From: Pelagicoccus sp. SDUM812005 | Lineage (GTDB): Bacteria > Verrucomicrobiota > Verrucomicrobiia > Opitutales > Opitutaceae | Assembly: GCF_031127875.1 (NCBI RefSeq) | Contig: NZ_JARXIA010000001.1 | Location: 372,001 to 436,000, forward strand | Length of the DNA: 64,000 nt | Direction of reading: 5' to 3' | Program-made: the position numbers and the translations under genes | Part shown: piece by piece, positions 1-9,880 of the stretch | Position numbering within the stretch: position 1 is the first letter of the stretch | How the letters are laid out: each line of letters opens with the position of its first letter | Notes under the pieces: generated by a model | Told to the model about the DNA's origin: nothing | Seen by the model: the letters and a program-made list of their open reading frames with translations, nothing else | Databases searched by the model: none

Positions 1-975
1 CTCTTCCGCTTTGTGGGCGAGCATGGGGCCGCGAACGATGTCGCCGATTGCGAAGACGCCTGCGGCGCTCGTTTTGAAGTGGTCGTCGATCTCGATGAAG
101 CCGCGTTTGTCGGGCGTGATGCCGACGGTGTCGAGGCCGAGGTTTTCGGTGTAGGGCTTGCGGCCGACCGCCACCAGGACCTTGTCGGCGGGGACGGTCA
201 CTTCCTTGCCCTTCTTTTCGGCGACAACGATGAGCTTGCCGTCGATTTCCTTGGTTCCGGTTACCTTCGTATCGGTATGGATGGTGAGGCCTTGCTTCTT
301 GAAGCTGCGCTCGAGGAGTTTGGATACGTCCGTATCGTAGCCGGCGGCGACGTTGGGGAGGAATTCGAGAACGGTGACCTTGCTGCCGTAGCGGGCCCAG
401 ACGGAGCCGAGCTCGAGTCCGATGGCGCCGGCTCCGATGACGACGAGGTTTTCCGGGACGGAGTCGAAGGCGATGGCCTGGTCGCTGGAAACGATGGTTT
501 CCCCGTCCTGCTTGAGGAAGGGAAGGTCTACGACGGCGGAGCCGGTGGCGAGAATGATGTTCTTCGCGGAAAGGGCTTCCTTGTCGTCGACGGCGATTTT
601 GCCTTCGCCGAGGAGCTTGCCGTGTCCTTCGAAGCGGGTGATGCCGCGCTTCTTGACCAGCATGTCGACGCCGCCGGTGAGTTGCTTCACGACCTTGTCC
701 TTCTTTTCCATGACGGTCTTCAGGTTTAGGGAAACCTTGCCGTCGATTTCGATGCCGGCCGCCTTGGCGTTGTGGGCGGCGAACTCGAATTGCTCGCTGG
801 TGTGGAGCAGGGCCTTGGAAGGAATGCAGCCGACGTTGAGGCAGGTGCCGCCGAGGGCTTTGCGCTTTTCAACGAGGGCAGTCTTGAGCCCGAGCTGGGC
901 GCAACGGATGGCGGCTACGTAGCCACCTGGGCCACCGCCGATTACGGCTACATCGAATTGGGACGAATCTGACAT
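1..975 (-). CDS. lpdA: Dihydrolipoyl dehydrogenase (E3), partial
   Basis: E3 flavoprotein that reoxidises the lipoyl arm of 2-oxo acid dehydrogenase complexes with FAD and NAD+. The window holds the first 325 residues. They show the FAD-binding GGGPGGY at residues 13-19, the redox pair Cys45/Cys50 in [13 protein letters not shown], and an NAD-binding [11 protein letters not shown] near residue 180. The C-terminal dimerisation domain with the catalytic His-Glu pair (about 140 residues) lies beyond the left edge. It is 62 bases downstream of sucB on the same strand, so it is probably the third gene of the sucA-sucB-lpdA operon. Assignment to this family is firm; specificity for the 2-oxoglutarate complex comes from context. 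Confidence 0.95.
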   Translation of the reverse strand, partial: MSDSSQFDVAVIGGGPGGYVAAIRCAQLGLKTALVEKRKALGGTCLNVGCIPSKALLHTSEQFEFAAHNAKAAGIEIDGKVSLNLKTVMEKKDKVVKQLTGGVDMLVKKRGITRFEGHGKLLGEGKIAVDDKEALSAKNIILATGSAVVDLPFLKQDGETIVSSDQAIAFDSVPENLVVIGAGAIGLELGSVWARYGSKVTVLEFLPNVAAGYDTDVSKLLERSFKKQGLTIHTDTKVTGTKEIDGKLIVVAEKKGKEVTVPADKVLVAVGRKPYTENLGLDTVGITPDKRGFIEIDDHFKTSAAGVFAIGDIVRGPMLAHKAEE

Positions 976-1037
976 GTTGTCTTTGGGAACTGCGAATGAT
1001 CGCGAAGGTTCGCTGGTCTAGAAGGTGCTGATTGAAG

Positions 1038-2258
1038 TTAAACTTCGAGAAGGAGGCGGGCTGGATCTTCGAGGGCTTGCTTGACCTTGACGAGGAAGGT
1101 TACCGCTTCCTTGCCGTCGACGATGCGGTGATCGTAGGAGACGGCGAGGTACATCATAGGACGGATTTCAACTTGGCCGTTGATGGCGACCGGGCGTTCC
1201 TGGATCGTATGCATTCCGAGGATACCGCTCTGAGGGGCGTTAAGGATCGGCGTGGACAGCATGGAGCCGAAGATGCCGCCGTTGGTAATGGTGAATACGC
1301 CGCCTTGCAGATCATCGATGCCGATCTTGCCTTCGCGGGCTTTGTTGGCGTAGCCGATGATGGCTTGCTCGATTCCGGCGAGGCTGAGCTGGTCGCAGTC
1401 GCGAACGACGGGAACCATCAGTCCTTTCGGAGTGGATACGGCGATGCCGATGTCGTAGAAGTGGTTTTGTACGATCTCGTTGCCGTCGATTTGGGCGTTG
1501 ATGCCTGGGACTTCCTTAAGGGCGTTGACGACGGCTTTGACGAAGAGGGACATGAAGCCGAGCTTCACGCCGTTTTTCTTAACGAAGGCGTCCTGGTACT
1601 TTTTGCGCAGTCCCATTACGGCGCTCATGTCCACTTCGTTGAAGGTGGTGAGCATGGCGGCTTCCTGCTGGGCTGCCACGAGTCGCTCGGCGATCTTGGC
1701 GCGGAGCGGAGTCATGCGCTTGCGCGAGGTGCGCTCGCCGGTGGGAGCAGGCTTCGCGGCCGGGGCCTTGGCGGCGGCGGCTGGCTTGCTCTCTTCCGCT
1801 GGCATGCGGGAAGCGGGCGTTGCCTTGAGCATGTCGCCCTTGGTGACGCGTCCATCCTTGCCGGTGCCCGTCACGGTGGCGGGATCGATCTTTTCTTCCT
1901 CGGCGATGCGGCGAACGGCGGGCGAGATGGCGTCTGACTTCTGCTCGGGCGCCGGCTTTTCGGCGGCCGGTTCTTCGGAAGTTTCCTTCGTATCCGACTT
2001 TTCTGACTTTTCCGGCGCGGCAGCGGATTCGTCGATGGTTGCGATGACGGCTCCGATGTCGACTTCGTCGCCTTCGGCTGCAGCGAGGCTGATGACACCT
2101 GCGACTTCGGCGAGACCTTCGGAGGTGATCTTGTCGGTTTCTAGTTCGTAAAGGACCTGGTCCTTTTCGACGTAGTCTCCGTCTTTAACGTTCCACGCGG
2201 CGATGATGCCGGACGTGATGGATTCGCCGAGGGCGGGCACTTTTACTTCAGTTGCCAT
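1038..2258 (-). CDS. sucB: Dihydrolipoyllysine succinyltransferase, E2 of 2-oxoglutarate dehydrogenase
   Basis: E2 core of the 2-oxoglutarate dehydrogenase complex; it transfers the succinyl group from lipoyl-lysine to CoA in the TCA cycle. The 406 residues are in the normal order and length: one lipoyl domain with the modified Lys43 in ETDKITSE, an Ala/Pro/Glu/Lys-rich linker, a peripheral E3-binding domain (about residues 108-145, [10 protein letters not shown]), a second Ala/Pro linker, and the acyltransferase domain ending in YDHRIVDG with catalytic His377 and Asp381. It lies 27 bases after sucA. No Shine-Dalgarno is visible before the ATG, so translation may depend on coupling to sucA. 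Confidence 0.97.
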   Translation of the reverse strand: MATEVKVPALGESITSGIIAAWNVKDGDYVEKDQVLYELETDKITSEGLAEVAGVISLAAAEGDEVDIGAVIATIDESAAAPEKSEKSDTKETSEEPAAEKPAPEQKSDAISPAVRRIAEEEKIDPATVTGTGKDGRVTKGDMLKATPASRMPAEESKPAAAAKAPAAKPAPTGERTSRKRMTPLRAKIAERLVAAQQEAAMLTTFNEVDMSAVMGLRKKYQDAFVKKNGVKLGFMSLFVKAVVNALKEVPGINAQIDGNEIVQNHFYDIGIAVSTPKGLMVPVVRDCDQLSLAGIEQAIIGYANKAREGKIGIDDLQGGVFTITNGGIFGSMLSTPILNAPQSGILGMHTIQERPVAINGQVEIRPMMYLAVSYDHRIVDGKEAVTFLVKVKQALEDPARLLLEV

Positions 2259-2285
2259 GCTGTATCAGAATTGTCGTTACAAAAA

Positions 2286-5024
2286 TTAAAGGGTGAAAGC
2301 GTCTTCGAGAAGCTGGGCGAGTTCCTTCTTGTGGAGGGCCATGACGCCGACGGCGGGGCTGGCGGACTCGCCGCGTCCTGCATAGGCGGGCTTCTTCTTG
2401 AAGGTTTCTTCGAGCTTGGGCGCGATGTAGGTGTAGGCTCCCATGTTTTGGGATTCTTCCTGGCACCAGACGAGGTTCGTGACCTTGCTGTACTTCGCGG
2501 CGATCTCTGCGAGCTTTTCGGTGTGCAGTGGATACAGCTGTTCGACGCGAATGATGGCGGAGTGTTTGTCCTTGATCTCAGCCTGCTTCTTGCGGAGGTC
2601 GTAGTAGACCTTGCCGGAGCAGAGGATGAGTCGCTTGGTCTTGGAAGCGGTTGCTTGATCGTCGTCGAGGATTTCCTGGAAGGAGCCGGACTCGAAATTG
2701 CTCCATGGCGAGGCGGCATCCTTGAGTCGCAGCATGGACTTGGGGGCCATGATGACGAGTGGCTTGCGGAACTCGCGCATCATTTGGCGGCGCAGCACGT
2801 GGAAGTACTGGGCGGAGTTGGTCATGTTGCAGACCTGGATGTTGTCTTCCGCGCAGGACTGGAGGAAGCGCTCGAGGCGGGCCGAGGAGTGCTCGGGGCC
2901 TTGGCCTTCGTAGCCGTGGGGGAGGAGCATCACGAGTCCTGAGACGCGTCCCCACTTGGATTCGGAAGAGGTTATGAACTGGTCGATGATGACTTGGGCG
3001 CCGTTGGCGAAGTCGCCGAACTGGGCTTCCCAGATGCAGAGCATGCGTGGGTAGTCGAGCGAGTAGCCGAAGTCGAAGCCGAGCACGGCAGCTTCCGAGA
3101 GGAGCGAGTTGTAGACGCAGAAGCGAGCTTGGTCCTTGTCGATGTTGAGCAGGGGGATGTAGCGCTCGTCGGTCTTGACGTCGTGGATAACGGCGTGGCG
3201 GTGGCTGAAGGTGCCGCGTTCGGAGTCCTGGCCGGAGAGGCGCACGGGGGTGCCTTGGTTCAGGAGGGTGCCGAAGGCGAGGGCTTCGCCGTAGGCCCAG
3301 TCGATGGGCTCGTTGTTTTCGAAAGCGGTCTTTCGGTTGTCGAGGAAGCGCTTGATCTTGCGGTTCGGCTTGATGTGGTTGGGCAGGCGGGTGAGGCCTT
3401 GCACGACCGTACTCAGAATCTCCTTGCTGACGCCGGTCTCGACGGGGTCGAAGTTGAACTTGGGCTGGAAGATGGCGTTGGAGCCGGCGAGGGCTTTCTT
3501 GACCTCGATCTTGGATTCGGCCGCCTTCTTTACTCGATCGAGCGAGTTGGCGAGGGAGGTTTCGTATTCCTTCTGGATCTTGGCGACCTCGTCCTTGGTC
3601 AAGGTGCCTTCTTCGATGAGGCGCTTGGTGAGGATTTCGCTGACGGGCGGATGCTTGGAGATCTTGTCGTAGAGATCCGGGTTGGTGAACATCGGCTCGT
3701 CCGCCTCGTTGTGGCCGTGCTTGCGGTAGCAGTACATGTCGATGACGACGTCTGCGCCGAACTTTTGGCGGTACTCGATAGCGAGCAGGGTGACGTAGAC
3801 GACGGCGAGCGGATCGTCGCCGTTTACGTGGAAGATGGGGGCTTCGATCATCTTGGCCACGTCCGTGCAGTAGCGCGTGGAGCGGGCTTCCTGCGGCGTG
3901 GTGGTGAAGCCGATCTGGTTGTTGACGATGATGTGCAGGGTGCCGCCGGTGCGGTAGCCAGGAAGCTGCGAGGAATTGAGGACTTCGGTGACGAGGCCTT
4001 GTCCTGCGAAGGCGGCGTCGCCGTGCACGAGGACGGGGAGGACCTTGTCGCGCTTGGTGTCGTTGAGGATGCGCTGGCGGGCTCGGGCCTTGCCTTCCAC
4101 GACGGGGTCGACGGCTTCGAGGTGGGAGGGGTTGGAGGCGAGTCGGATTTCGACGTAGTGGCCTTCCTTGGTTTCGATGACTTTCTCGTAGCCGAGGTGG
4201 TATTTTACGTCGCCGTCGCCGCCGACGGTATTTGGAATGTACTCTTCGCCGAATTCCTCGAATACGAACTCGTAGGATTTCTTGAGGGTGTTGGCGAGGA
4301 CGTTGAGGCGGCCGCGGTGGGCCATGCCCATGACGACTTCCTTGATGCCGAGGCGTCCGCAGTGTTCGAGGACGTTGTCGAGACAGGGGATGAGGGTTTC
4401 GCCGCCTTCGAGCGAGAAGCGCTTTTGGCCGGTGTAGCGGGTGTGCAGGAAGCTTTCGAAGGCTTCGGCGGCGAAGACCTTGCGCAGGATGCGGGTCTTG
4501 ACGGCGTCGGAGAATTCGATGCGGCCGAGGGCGGGCTCGATCTTGGTCTGGATCCAGCGGCGGGCCTCGGTGTTCTGCATGTGCACGTACTCGTAGCCGA
4601 TGCTGGAGCAGTAGGTCTTGCGGAGGGCGTCGATGAGGTCGCGCAGCTTCATGGGCTTTCCGTCGAGGAAGTGCCCGGAGTTGAAGGAGGCGTCGAGGTC
4701 GGCTTCGCTCAGTCCGAATTCCTCGAGCGCGAGGTGCGGATTTTGCGGGGTGGTCTCGTCGAGCGGATTGATCTTCGCTTGGGTGTGGCCGAGGCTGCGG
4801 TAGGCGTAGATGAGGCTCGAGACGTTCATCTGCTTGGCAGCGCTGCTGGTAACCTCGCCGGAGGAGCCTTTAGCGGTTTTTCTGGCGGGAGCGGTCGCGA
4901 GGGCGAGCTCGAAGCCTTCGAAGAAGGCCTGCCATTTCTCGTCTACCGAAGCGGGGTCTGCTTTCCACTTCTCGTAGTTGAGATCGATCAAGTCAGCGTT
5001 AGAACGCGTTGCGAATGTGACCAT
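2286..5024 (-). CDS. sucA: 2-oxoglutarate dehydrogenase E1 component
   Basis: Thiamine-diphosphate-dependent E1 subunit that decarboxylates 2-oxoglutarate and succinylates the lipoyl domain of SucB. At 912 residues it has the usual SucA length. The N-terminal segment ([16 protein letters not shown]) is the short E2-interacting extension typical of this family. [13 protein letters not shown] and [10 protein letters not shown] are the conserved active-site and ThDP/Mg regions, and the C-terminal half carries a transketolase-like pyrimidine domain. The start is the ATG preceded closely by AGGA. It is the first gene of a minus-strand operon with sucB and lpdA; about 264 bases separate it from the divergent gene on its left flank. 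Confidence 0.97.
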   Translation of the reverse strand: MVTFATRSNADLIDLNYEKWKADPASVDEKWQAFFEGFELALATAPARKTAKGSSGEVTSSAAKQMNVSSLIYAYRSLGHTQAKINPLDETTPQNPHLALEEFGLSEADLDASFNSGHFLDGKPMKLRDLIDALRKTYCSSIGYEYVHMQNTEARRWIQTKIEPALGRIEFSDAVKTRILRKVFAAEAFESFLHTRYTGQKRFSLEGGETLIPCLDNVLEHCGRLGIKEVVMGMAHRGRLNVLANTLKKSYEFVFEEFGEEYIPNTVGGDGDVKYHLGYEKVIETKEGHYVEIRLASNPSHLEAVDPVVEGKARARQRILNDTKRDKVLPVLVHGDAAFAGQGLVTEVLNSSQLPGYRTGGTLHIIVNNQIGFTTTPQEARSTRYCTDVAKMIEAPIFHVNGDDPLAVVYVTLLAIEYRQKFGADVVIDMYCYRKHGHNEADEPMFTNPDLYDKISKHPPVSEILTKRLIEEGTLTKDEVAKIQKEYETSLANSLDRVKKAAESKIEVKKALAGSNAIFQPKFNFDPVETGVSKEILSTVVQGLTRLPNHIKPNRKIKRFLDNRKTAFENNEPIDWAYGEALAFGTLLNQGTPVRLSGQDSERGTFSHRHAVIHDVKTDERYIPLLNIDKDQARFCVYNSLLSEAAVLGFDFGYSLDYPRMLCIWEAQFGDFANGAQVIIDQFITSSESKWGRVSGLVMLLPHGYEGQGPEHSSARLERFLQSCAEDNIQVCNMTNSAQYFHVLRRQMMREFRKPLVIMAPKSMLRLKDAASPWSNFESGSFQEILDDDQATASKTKRLILCSGKVYYDLRKKQAEIKDKHSAIIRVEQLYPLHTEKLAEIAAKYSKVTNLVWCQEESQNMGAYTYIAPKLEETFKKKPAYAGRGESASPAVGVMALHKKELAQLLEDAFTL

Positions 5025-5288
5025 TCCTGTATGTCCCTAAGGGTGTGATGGTGTTGGGAGATTGTTAAAAAGTAAGCACCACCGTTAAGCACGCAGGAGT
5101 AGGGAGTAAAGCAAAACGGGTTAAATAATGGGAGCTATTAGTTAACAATGGCTTGGTCCATGAGCGAATTCTGATTTTTGGGATAGTTTGATGAATGAAA
5201 CGGCTCGCGACGGGGCTGGACGGGAGTAACGTTTGGGTGAACATCGGGCTTGCGGCGGGCTGGCGGGGCGTTTGATTGGGAGATCGAG

Positions 5289-5534
5289 ATGATTGAAACG
5301 CACATCAAGGATTCGTTGCTGAGGCTGAAGGATGCGATCGCGGGAGCGGACGCGGCCCAGATCAAGCAAAGCATGGGGGAGATCGACGGGGCCTTGGCGG
5401 AGCATCGTCGCGAGATCGACCCGCAACTGCGGCACTTTCTCAAGAATCGCAGCTATATGAAGGCCTTGGCCTTGTTGCAGCACGAGACGGACATCCCGAA
5501 GGGGCGTTGCGCAGGGCGAAAGGATTTTTCCTAG
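5289..5534 (+). CDS. Small helical protein of unknown function, upstream of YciH
   Basis: Predicted 81-residue soluble protein that I do not recognise. It looks almost entirely alpha-helical and charged (for example DSLLRLKDAIAGADAAQIKQ), followed by a basic, Pro/Gly/Cys-containing tail. The ATG at 5289 was preferred over an upstream TTG at 5250 because GGGAG lies six bases before it and the upstream segment is Gly/Arg-rich noise. Its TAG stop is separated by one base from the ATG of the SUI1-family gene, so the two are probably co-translated and may work together in translation. That link is inference from spacing only. Confidence 0.75.
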   Translation: MIETHIKDSLLRLKDAIAGADAAQIKQSMGEIDGALAEHRREIDPQLRHFLKNRSYMKALALLQHETDIPKGRCAGRKDFS

Positions 5535-5535
5535 G

Positions 5536-5928
5536 ATGGGCAAGGGCAAGAAGCGGATCTCGACGGAAGGCGGGAAGGATCTAGGCGCGAATCCGTTCGG
5601 TGCCTTGGATTTGGGCGGCTTGCCGAGCGGTCCTGCGGCGCCTCCGGCGCAGCCGAAACCGTCTCGCAAGGCGGAGAGGAAGGACCGAGGCCGTTTGGAC
5701 GTGAAGCGGGAAAAGTCGGGCCGCGGCGGAAAAACGGTAACGGTGGTTTCCGGTTGGAAGGGAATCGCGGCCGAGGAAAAGACTGTATTGGCGAAAACCA
5801 TACAGAAGCGTTGCGGCGTCGGTGGAGCCGTAAAGAACGGCAATATCGAGATCCAGGGCGACAAACGCGAAGAAACCCGGGCAGTCCTGGAGGACGCTGG
5901 GTTTCGCGTGGTATTTGCGGGAGGTTGA
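5536..5928 (+). CDS. yciH: SUI1/eIF1-like translation factor (YciH family)
   Basis: Bacterial homologue of eukaryotic eIF1/SUI1, thought to act on start-codon selection or initiation fidelity at the ribosomal P site. The 130 residues have a Gly/Pro/Lys-rich disordered N-terminal part (1-60) and the compact SUI1 fold in the C-terminal half. That half includes KTVTVVSGWKGI, LAKTIQKRCGVGGAVKNG and the terminal DAGFRVVFAGG, matching the conserved pattern of a basic loop, a GxGG(T/A)xK-like core and a C-terminal strand. It begins one base after the preceding small gene. Convergent metF ends six bases downstream. Confidence 0.88.
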   Translation: MGKGKKRISTEGGKDLGANPFGALDLGGLPSGPAAPPAQPKPSRKAERKDRGRLDVKREKSGRGGKTVTVVSGWKGIAAEEKTVLAKTIQKRCGVGGAVKNGNIEIQGDKREETRAVLEDAGFRVVFAGG

Positions 5929-5934
5929 AGTTCG

Positions 5935-6828
5935 CTAGGCTCCGCTTTGGGTAGCGGCGCGGAAGGCTGACATGAGCTCGGTGGCTACGTCGGAGCGGTT
6001 GAGGGCGTAGAGGTGTACGCCGGGCAGGCCTGCTTCGATGAGGTCTTGAATTTGCTCGGTGGCCCAGCGAATGCCGATTTGGCGGACAAGGTCGGCGTTG
6101 TCGCCGGCGTCGTTGAGGTGCTTTTCGAGCTCGGCGGGCAGGCTCGCTCCGCACATGCTGGTGATGCGCTTGATCTGCTTGACGGAGAGCACCGGCATGA
6201 TGCCCGGGATGACGGGGACGGCGATGTCGAGCTTGTCGGCTTCGTCGAGGAAGCGGTAGAGGTCGCCGTTGTCGAAGAAGAGTTGGGTGGTGATAAAGGA
6301 GGCTCCGGCGTCGACCTTGGTCTTGAGGTGTCGCAGGTCGGTGGCGAGGTCCGGGGCTTCGGGGTGCTTTTCCGGGTAGCCGGCTACACCGATGGAGATG
6401 TCGGGGTGGAGTTCCTTGATGAAGGCCACGAGATCGGTGGCGTAGGCGAAGCCGTCCTTGGCGACCACGAAGGAATCGCTGTCCTTGGGCGGGTCGCCGC
6501 GCAGGGCCATGATGTTGCGGTAGCCGGACTGGTAGAGGCCGTCGATGGTTTCGGCGAGTTCGTCGCGGCTGGCTCCCACGCAGGTGAGGTGGGGCATAAT
6601 GTTGTACTCGTGGTCTTGGCGCAGGAGGTCGCAGGCTTTGGCCGAGCGGTCGCGGGTGCTGCCGCCCGCTCCGTAGGTCACGGATACGAAGTCCGGCTGA
6701 TAGATGGCGAGGTCGTCGGCGGAGTCCATGAGCGCCTCGAGGGCTTCGTCCGTCTTGGGCGGGAAAAACTCGACCGAAAGGAGGGGCTTTTCGGCGGAAA
6801 AGAGTTGGCTGATGGGTGTCTGGCTCAT
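5935..6828 (-). CDS. metF: 5,10-methylenetetrahydrofolate reductase
   Basis: FAD-dependent enzyme that reduces 5,10-methylene-THF to 5-methyl-THF for methionine synthesis. The 297-residue length fits the bacterial MetF family. Seen motifs are SVEFFPPKTDEALE at the N terminus (the Glu that protonates flavin and substrate), VSVTYGAGGSTR, PHLTCVGASRDE, NIMALRGDPP, and the GASFITTQLFFD strand that contacts FAD and folate. The leader carries an 8+8 base inverted repeat 25 bases before the start codon, a plausible operator. It stands alone; rlmN upstream on the same strand ends about 125 bases before it. Confidence 0.96.
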   Translation of the reverse strand: MSQTPISQLFSAEKPLLSVEFFPPKTDEALEALMDSADDLAIYQPDFVSVTYGAGGSTRDRSAKACDLLRQDHEYNIMPHLTCVGASRDELAETIDGLYQSGYRNIMALRGDPPKDSDSFVVAKDGFAYATDLVAFIKELHPDISIGVAGYPEKHPEAPDLATDLRHLKTKVDAGASFITTQLFFDNGDLYRFLDEADKLDIAVPVIPGIMPVLSVKQIKRITSMCGASLPAELEKHLNDAGDNADLVRQIGIRWATEQIQDLIEAGLPGVHLYALNRSDVATELMSAFRAATQSGA

Positions 6829-6852
6829 GCGTTTCTGGAAAAGGGCTTTAAG

Positions 6853-6880
6853 ATATCAACGTATCAGGATTTGTTGATAT
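6853..6880. promoter_or_regulatory. Inverted repeat in the metF leader, candidate operator
   Basis: ATATCAAC at 6853-6860 is repeated as its exact reverse complement GTTGATAT at 6873-6880, with a 12-base spacer, in an AT-rich island just before the metF ATG at 6828. The size and spacing suit a dimeric helix-turn-helix regulator, for example an ArsR-type regulator of methionine-cycle genes. An RNA hairpin near the start codon is also possible. No regulator gene lies next to it. Confidence 0.4.
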
Positions 6881-6953
6881 GTATGCTTTGTTGCGTGAAT
6901 CAAGCTGAAATTTGAGGGGGTGGCGCGAAGGGGTTCTCAACCTACCGCCCTTG

Positions 6954-8060
6954 TTACACGGCGAGGTCGGCTTCGTTCTTGAGCTTGAGCTGTCCGCAGG
7001 CGGCGGCGATGTCGTGTCCCTTTTCGCGGCGGATGGTGACGGAGACGCCGCGGTTGCGTAGTCTATTATAGAAGACGTCTTGTCGGGTGATGGAGGGGCG
7101 TTTCCACTCGAGGCCGTCGACGGTGTTGTAGGGGATGAGGTTGACGTGGGCTTTGAGGTCGAGGGCGATCTTGATGAGGGCGTCGGCTTGCTCGAGGGTG
7201 TCGTTGATTTCCTCGATGAGGATGAACTCGAGGGTGATCATGCGGCCTTTGGTCTGGGCGTACTTCTGGATAGCGGGGAGGAGCTGCTCGAGGGGGTACT
7301 TGCGGTTGACCGGCATGATTTGGTCGCGGACTTCGTTGGTGGCTCCGTGCAGGGAGATGGCCAGGCGGAATTGCTCGCGCTCGTCGGCCAGCTCGAGGAT
7401 GCGGGGGACGACGCCGGAGGTGGAGATGGTGATGCGGCGGGCGCCGAAGTTGAGTCCCCAGTCGGCGTTGAGGATGCGCAGGGCGGGCAGGAGGTTCTTG
7501 TAGTTGGCCATGGGTTCGCCCATGCCCATGACGACGATGTTGTCGAAGGAGGCGATCTCTTCGGAGGCTCGCTCGGTGGTGGCGTCTTCCATGTGGCAGA
7601 CGTGGATAAGCTGGGAGACGATTTCTCCGACGGAGAGATCGCGTTTCCAGCCGGCCAGTCCGGACGCGCAGAACTTGCAGCCGTAGGCGCAGCCGACTTG
7701 GGTGGAGATGCAGATGGTTTTGCGGGAGTTTTCTTGTCCGACGCCGATTTGGGGGGCGCGGATGACCACGGTTTCGACCATGGAGTTGTCGCCCATTTGC
7801 AGGAGGAGCTTTTCGGTTTCGTCGGCGGATTCCTTGGCGAGCACGCGTTTGGAGGGGGCGATTTCGAAGGTCGCGGCCAGCTTTTCGCGCAGCGGCTTGG
7901 GCAGGTTGGTCATGGCGTCCCAGCTTCTGGCCCGTTTCTTGTAGAGCCATTCGAGGACTTGCTTGGCGCGGAATTTGGGTTCGCCGAGTTCTTGGAATCG
8001 GTCTTGCAGGCTGTCGAGCGACTCGCCGTAGATGGGTGGCTTTTCCGGAACGTACTTCAT
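6954..8060 (-). CDS. rlmN: Dual-specificity 23S rRNA/tRNA adenine C2-methyltransferase RlmN
   Basis: Radical-SAM enzyme that methylates C2 of A2503 in 23S rRNA and of A37 in some tRNAs, at the peptidyl-transferase centre and the anticodon loop. The 368 residues carry the [4Fe-4S] motif CAYGCKFC (Cys124, Cys128, Cys131), the GMGEPMANY SAM-binding segment, and the resolving, methyl-accepting cysteine of the C-terminal AAACGQL (Cys355). The N-terminal PKFRAKQVLEWLYKKR region is the RlmN accessory domain. Length and motif order match the family. It is a single gene, divergent from the LptF/G permease at 8209. Confidence 0.97.
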   Translation of the reverse strand: MKYVPEKPPIYGESLDSLQDRFQELGEPKFRAKQVLEWLYKKRARSWDAMTNLPKPLREKLAATFEIAPSKRVLAKESADETEKLLLQMGDNSMVETVVIRAPQIGVGQENSRKTICISTQVGCAYGCKFCASGLAGWKRDLSVGEIVSQLIHVCHMEDATTERASEEIASFDNIVVMGMGEPMANYKNLLPALRILNADWGLNFGARRITISTSGVVPRILELADEREQFRLAISLHGATNEVRDQIMPVNRKYPLEQLLPAIQKYAQTKGRMITLEFILIEEINDTLEQADALIKIALDLKAHVNLIPYNTVDGLEWKRPSITRQDVFYNRLRNRGVSVTIRREKGHDIAAACGQLKLKNEADLAV

Positions 8061-8208
8061 TTGAAAGGGGCGATGGTGAAGCGTGAACGGGGAAAGGGGA
8101 AGTCTGGGTTGCGGCTTTTATTGGGGAGCGGCGTCGCGGGGATCGGGATTTGGCGGGCTTCTGGTTTTCGGCTTGCGGATGGGGAACGGGGAATAAGTGT
8201 AGGCGGCG

Positions 8209-9375
8209 GTGAGCTTGATCCATCGCTACATTTTTAAAAACGTCTTCGCCTCCTGCCTCGCGTCGGTGGCGATGTTCGCGTTTCTGATCCTGACCATGAG
8301 CATGGTGAAGGACATGCTCAACTTGTTGGCGGAGGGGCAGTTGACCTTGAGCGCCTTCTTTCGCCTGACCTGGTTGCTTTTGCCGTTTGTATTCGTTTAC
8401 GCGCTACCGATGGGCTTTATCACGGGGGCATTGCTGACGATGGGGCGTTTGTCGGCGGAGAACGAAATCACGTCGCTGCGGGCGGCGGGGGTGAGCGTGA
8501 TCCGGCTTTCGAGTTCGGTTTTCCTGTTGGCGATTTTAGGCACGACGGCGTCCTTGGTGGTCAATTTCTACTATGGGCCGCTGGCGAAGACGCAGTACCG
8601 GCAGGAGCTCAAGAATACGATCCAGACCAACCCCTTGGGCTTTATTGTGGAGAAGACCTTTGTAAGGGACTTTTCGGATACGGTGATCTACGTGGGCGAG
8701 AAGGAGAACGAGATGCTGTACGACGTTTGGATCTGGAAGCTCAATGAGAAGAGCCAGGTGACGCTTTTCGCTCGGGCGGAGAAGGGGAGGTTCGCCTTTT
8801 TGGAGGGTAGCGCCGAGCTGCAGCTCGATACGGAGCAGACGATCGTGGAGTACCGCGACAAGGAGGATCCGGAGAGTTTTCGCACGAAGAAGTTTTATCC
8901 GCTCTCGATGGACCGCGTGCCGTTCATGTTCCCGATGGCGGAGATCATCGGCGAGGAAACGCTGGCTCGCAAGTTGACTTGGATGACCTTCGACGAGCTG
9001 CAGGCGGAGGTCGCTCGCTACAAGGAAATCGCCGCGACTTCCACCGGCGAGGTGCGGGAAGAGGCCCTCAAGAATCTCCTGAAGGCGAAGATGATTTTCC
9101 ACAAGAATTTCGCTATGGGCTTCGCGGTGCTTTCCTTTGCGTGCATCGCGATTCCCCTGGGCCTGAAGACCTCGCGCAAGGAAACTTCGGCGAACCTAGG
9201 CTTAGGCGTTGGGATGGGCTTGCTCTACTACCTGGCTATGATCTCGATCGGCTGGCTAGACGGGAAGCCGGAATGGCGGCCGGAGCTGTTGTTCTGGATT
9301 CCGAACCTGGCCTACCAGGGAATTGGGGCGTGGCTCTTCATCCGGGCGGACCACGGTCGCAAGTCGAAGAAGTAG
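8209..9375 (+). CDS. LptF/LptG-family LPS export permease (YjgP/YjgQ)
   Basis: Inner-membrane permease of the LptB2FG-type transporter that extracts lipopolysaccharide for transport to the outer membrane. The 388 residues show the family layout: transmembrane helices in the first ~115 residues (including the MGFITGALLTMGRLSAENEITSLRAAGVS coupling region), a large beta-rich periplasmic domain (about 120-290), and three helices at the C terminus. GTG is taken as the start because it gives the conserved MSLIHRYIFKN opening. Sequence alone does not tell LptF from LptG, and no partner permease is adjacent. Confidence 0.88.
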   Translation: MSLIHRYIFKNVFASCLASVAMFAFLILTMSMVKDMLNLLAEGQLTLSAFFRLTWLLLPFVFVYALPMGFITGALLTMGRLSAENEITSLRAAGVSVIRLSSSVFLLAILGTTASLVVNFYYGPLAKTQYRQELKNTIQTNPLGFIVEKTFVRDFSDTVIYVGEKENEMLYDVWIWKLNEKSQVTLFARAEKGRFAFLEGSAELQLDTEQTIVEYRDKEDPESFRTKKFYPLSMDRVPFMFPMAEIIGEETLARKLTWMTFDELQAEVARYKEIAATSTGEVREEALKNLLKAKMIFHKNFAMGFAVLSFACIAIPLGLKTSRKETSANLGLGVGMGLLYYLAMISIGWLDGKPEWRPELLFWIPNLAYQGIGAWLFIRADHGRKSKK

Positions 9376-9424
9376 GGGCAGGCGGGTTGTTGTCCGGGAA
9401 GCGGATGCATGCCCGATCGGCGTT

Positions 9425-9880
9425 TTAGTGGGCGATCAGCAGGAGGATGATCCTGCCGTTGCCGGAGGAGGGACCGACCAGCACGGTGGGGCGGTCCTTG
9501 GAGGCGACTACGGTCGTGTTTACGAGGGTGTGGCCGCTGCGTTTCCACTGGGCGGAGATGCGGTACTTGCCGTCGCCGGCGGGGTCGACCTTGACGCTGA
9601 CGTCGTGCTCGCCGCTGAGGCCGATGATGTTGGAACCGGGTACGGAAACGCGGGCCCGGCTGGAGCCTTGGTTCTTGAAGGTGTCGAAGGGGAGGACTTT
9701 CTTGAGATTGGTCTCGTATTGGTGGAGGGAGGAGTCGACGCCGCCGCCTTCGTTGGAGCCGAGGATGAGGGTGGCGCGGATGTTGATGCTGTCGGCGGCA
9801 TGAGCGACGTTGGCAAGGCAGTTCGCCAAGATGGCGATTAGCGCGAAGGCGGCGAATTGGGGGGCGCGAAAGTTTTTCAT
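9425..9880 (-). CDS. Secreted protein of unknown function coupled to an ECF sigma factor
   Basis: A 151-residue protein with a clear Sec signal peptide (MKNFRAPQ, hydrophobic AAFALIAILANCLANV, likely cleavage after AHA near residue 28). The mature part looks beta-rich with regular alternation (RATLILGSNEGGG, KYRISAQWKRSG, NTTVVASKDRPTVLVG). I do not recognise a named domain. The ATG at 9880 was chosen over an upstream in-frame start because it opens directly into the signal peptide and overlaps the sigma-factor stop as ATGA, indicating translational coupling. It may be a target or a modulator of that sigma factor; nothing in the sequence shows anti-sigma features. Confidence 0.75.
   Translation of the reverse strand: MKNFRAPQFAAFALIAILANCLANVAHAADSINIRATLILGSNEGGGVDSSLHQYETNLKKVLPFDTFKNQGSSRARVSVPGSNIIGLSGEHDVSVKVDPAGDGKYRISAQWKRSGHTLVNTTVVASKDRPTVLVGPSSGNGRIILLLIAH

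Noticed and set aside
2994-5048. A 684-residue open frame antisense to sucA
   Set aside because: It is a product of the GC-rich codon pattern of sucA; its translation is Val/Glu/Asp/Gly-rich without domain features, and the sense frame is an unmistakable E1 subunit.
6829-6953. Possible SAM or SAH riboswitch before metF
   Set aside because: The 125-base leader contains only one 8+8 inverted repeat and none of the multi-stem pattern of known methionine riboswitches that I could fold by eye.
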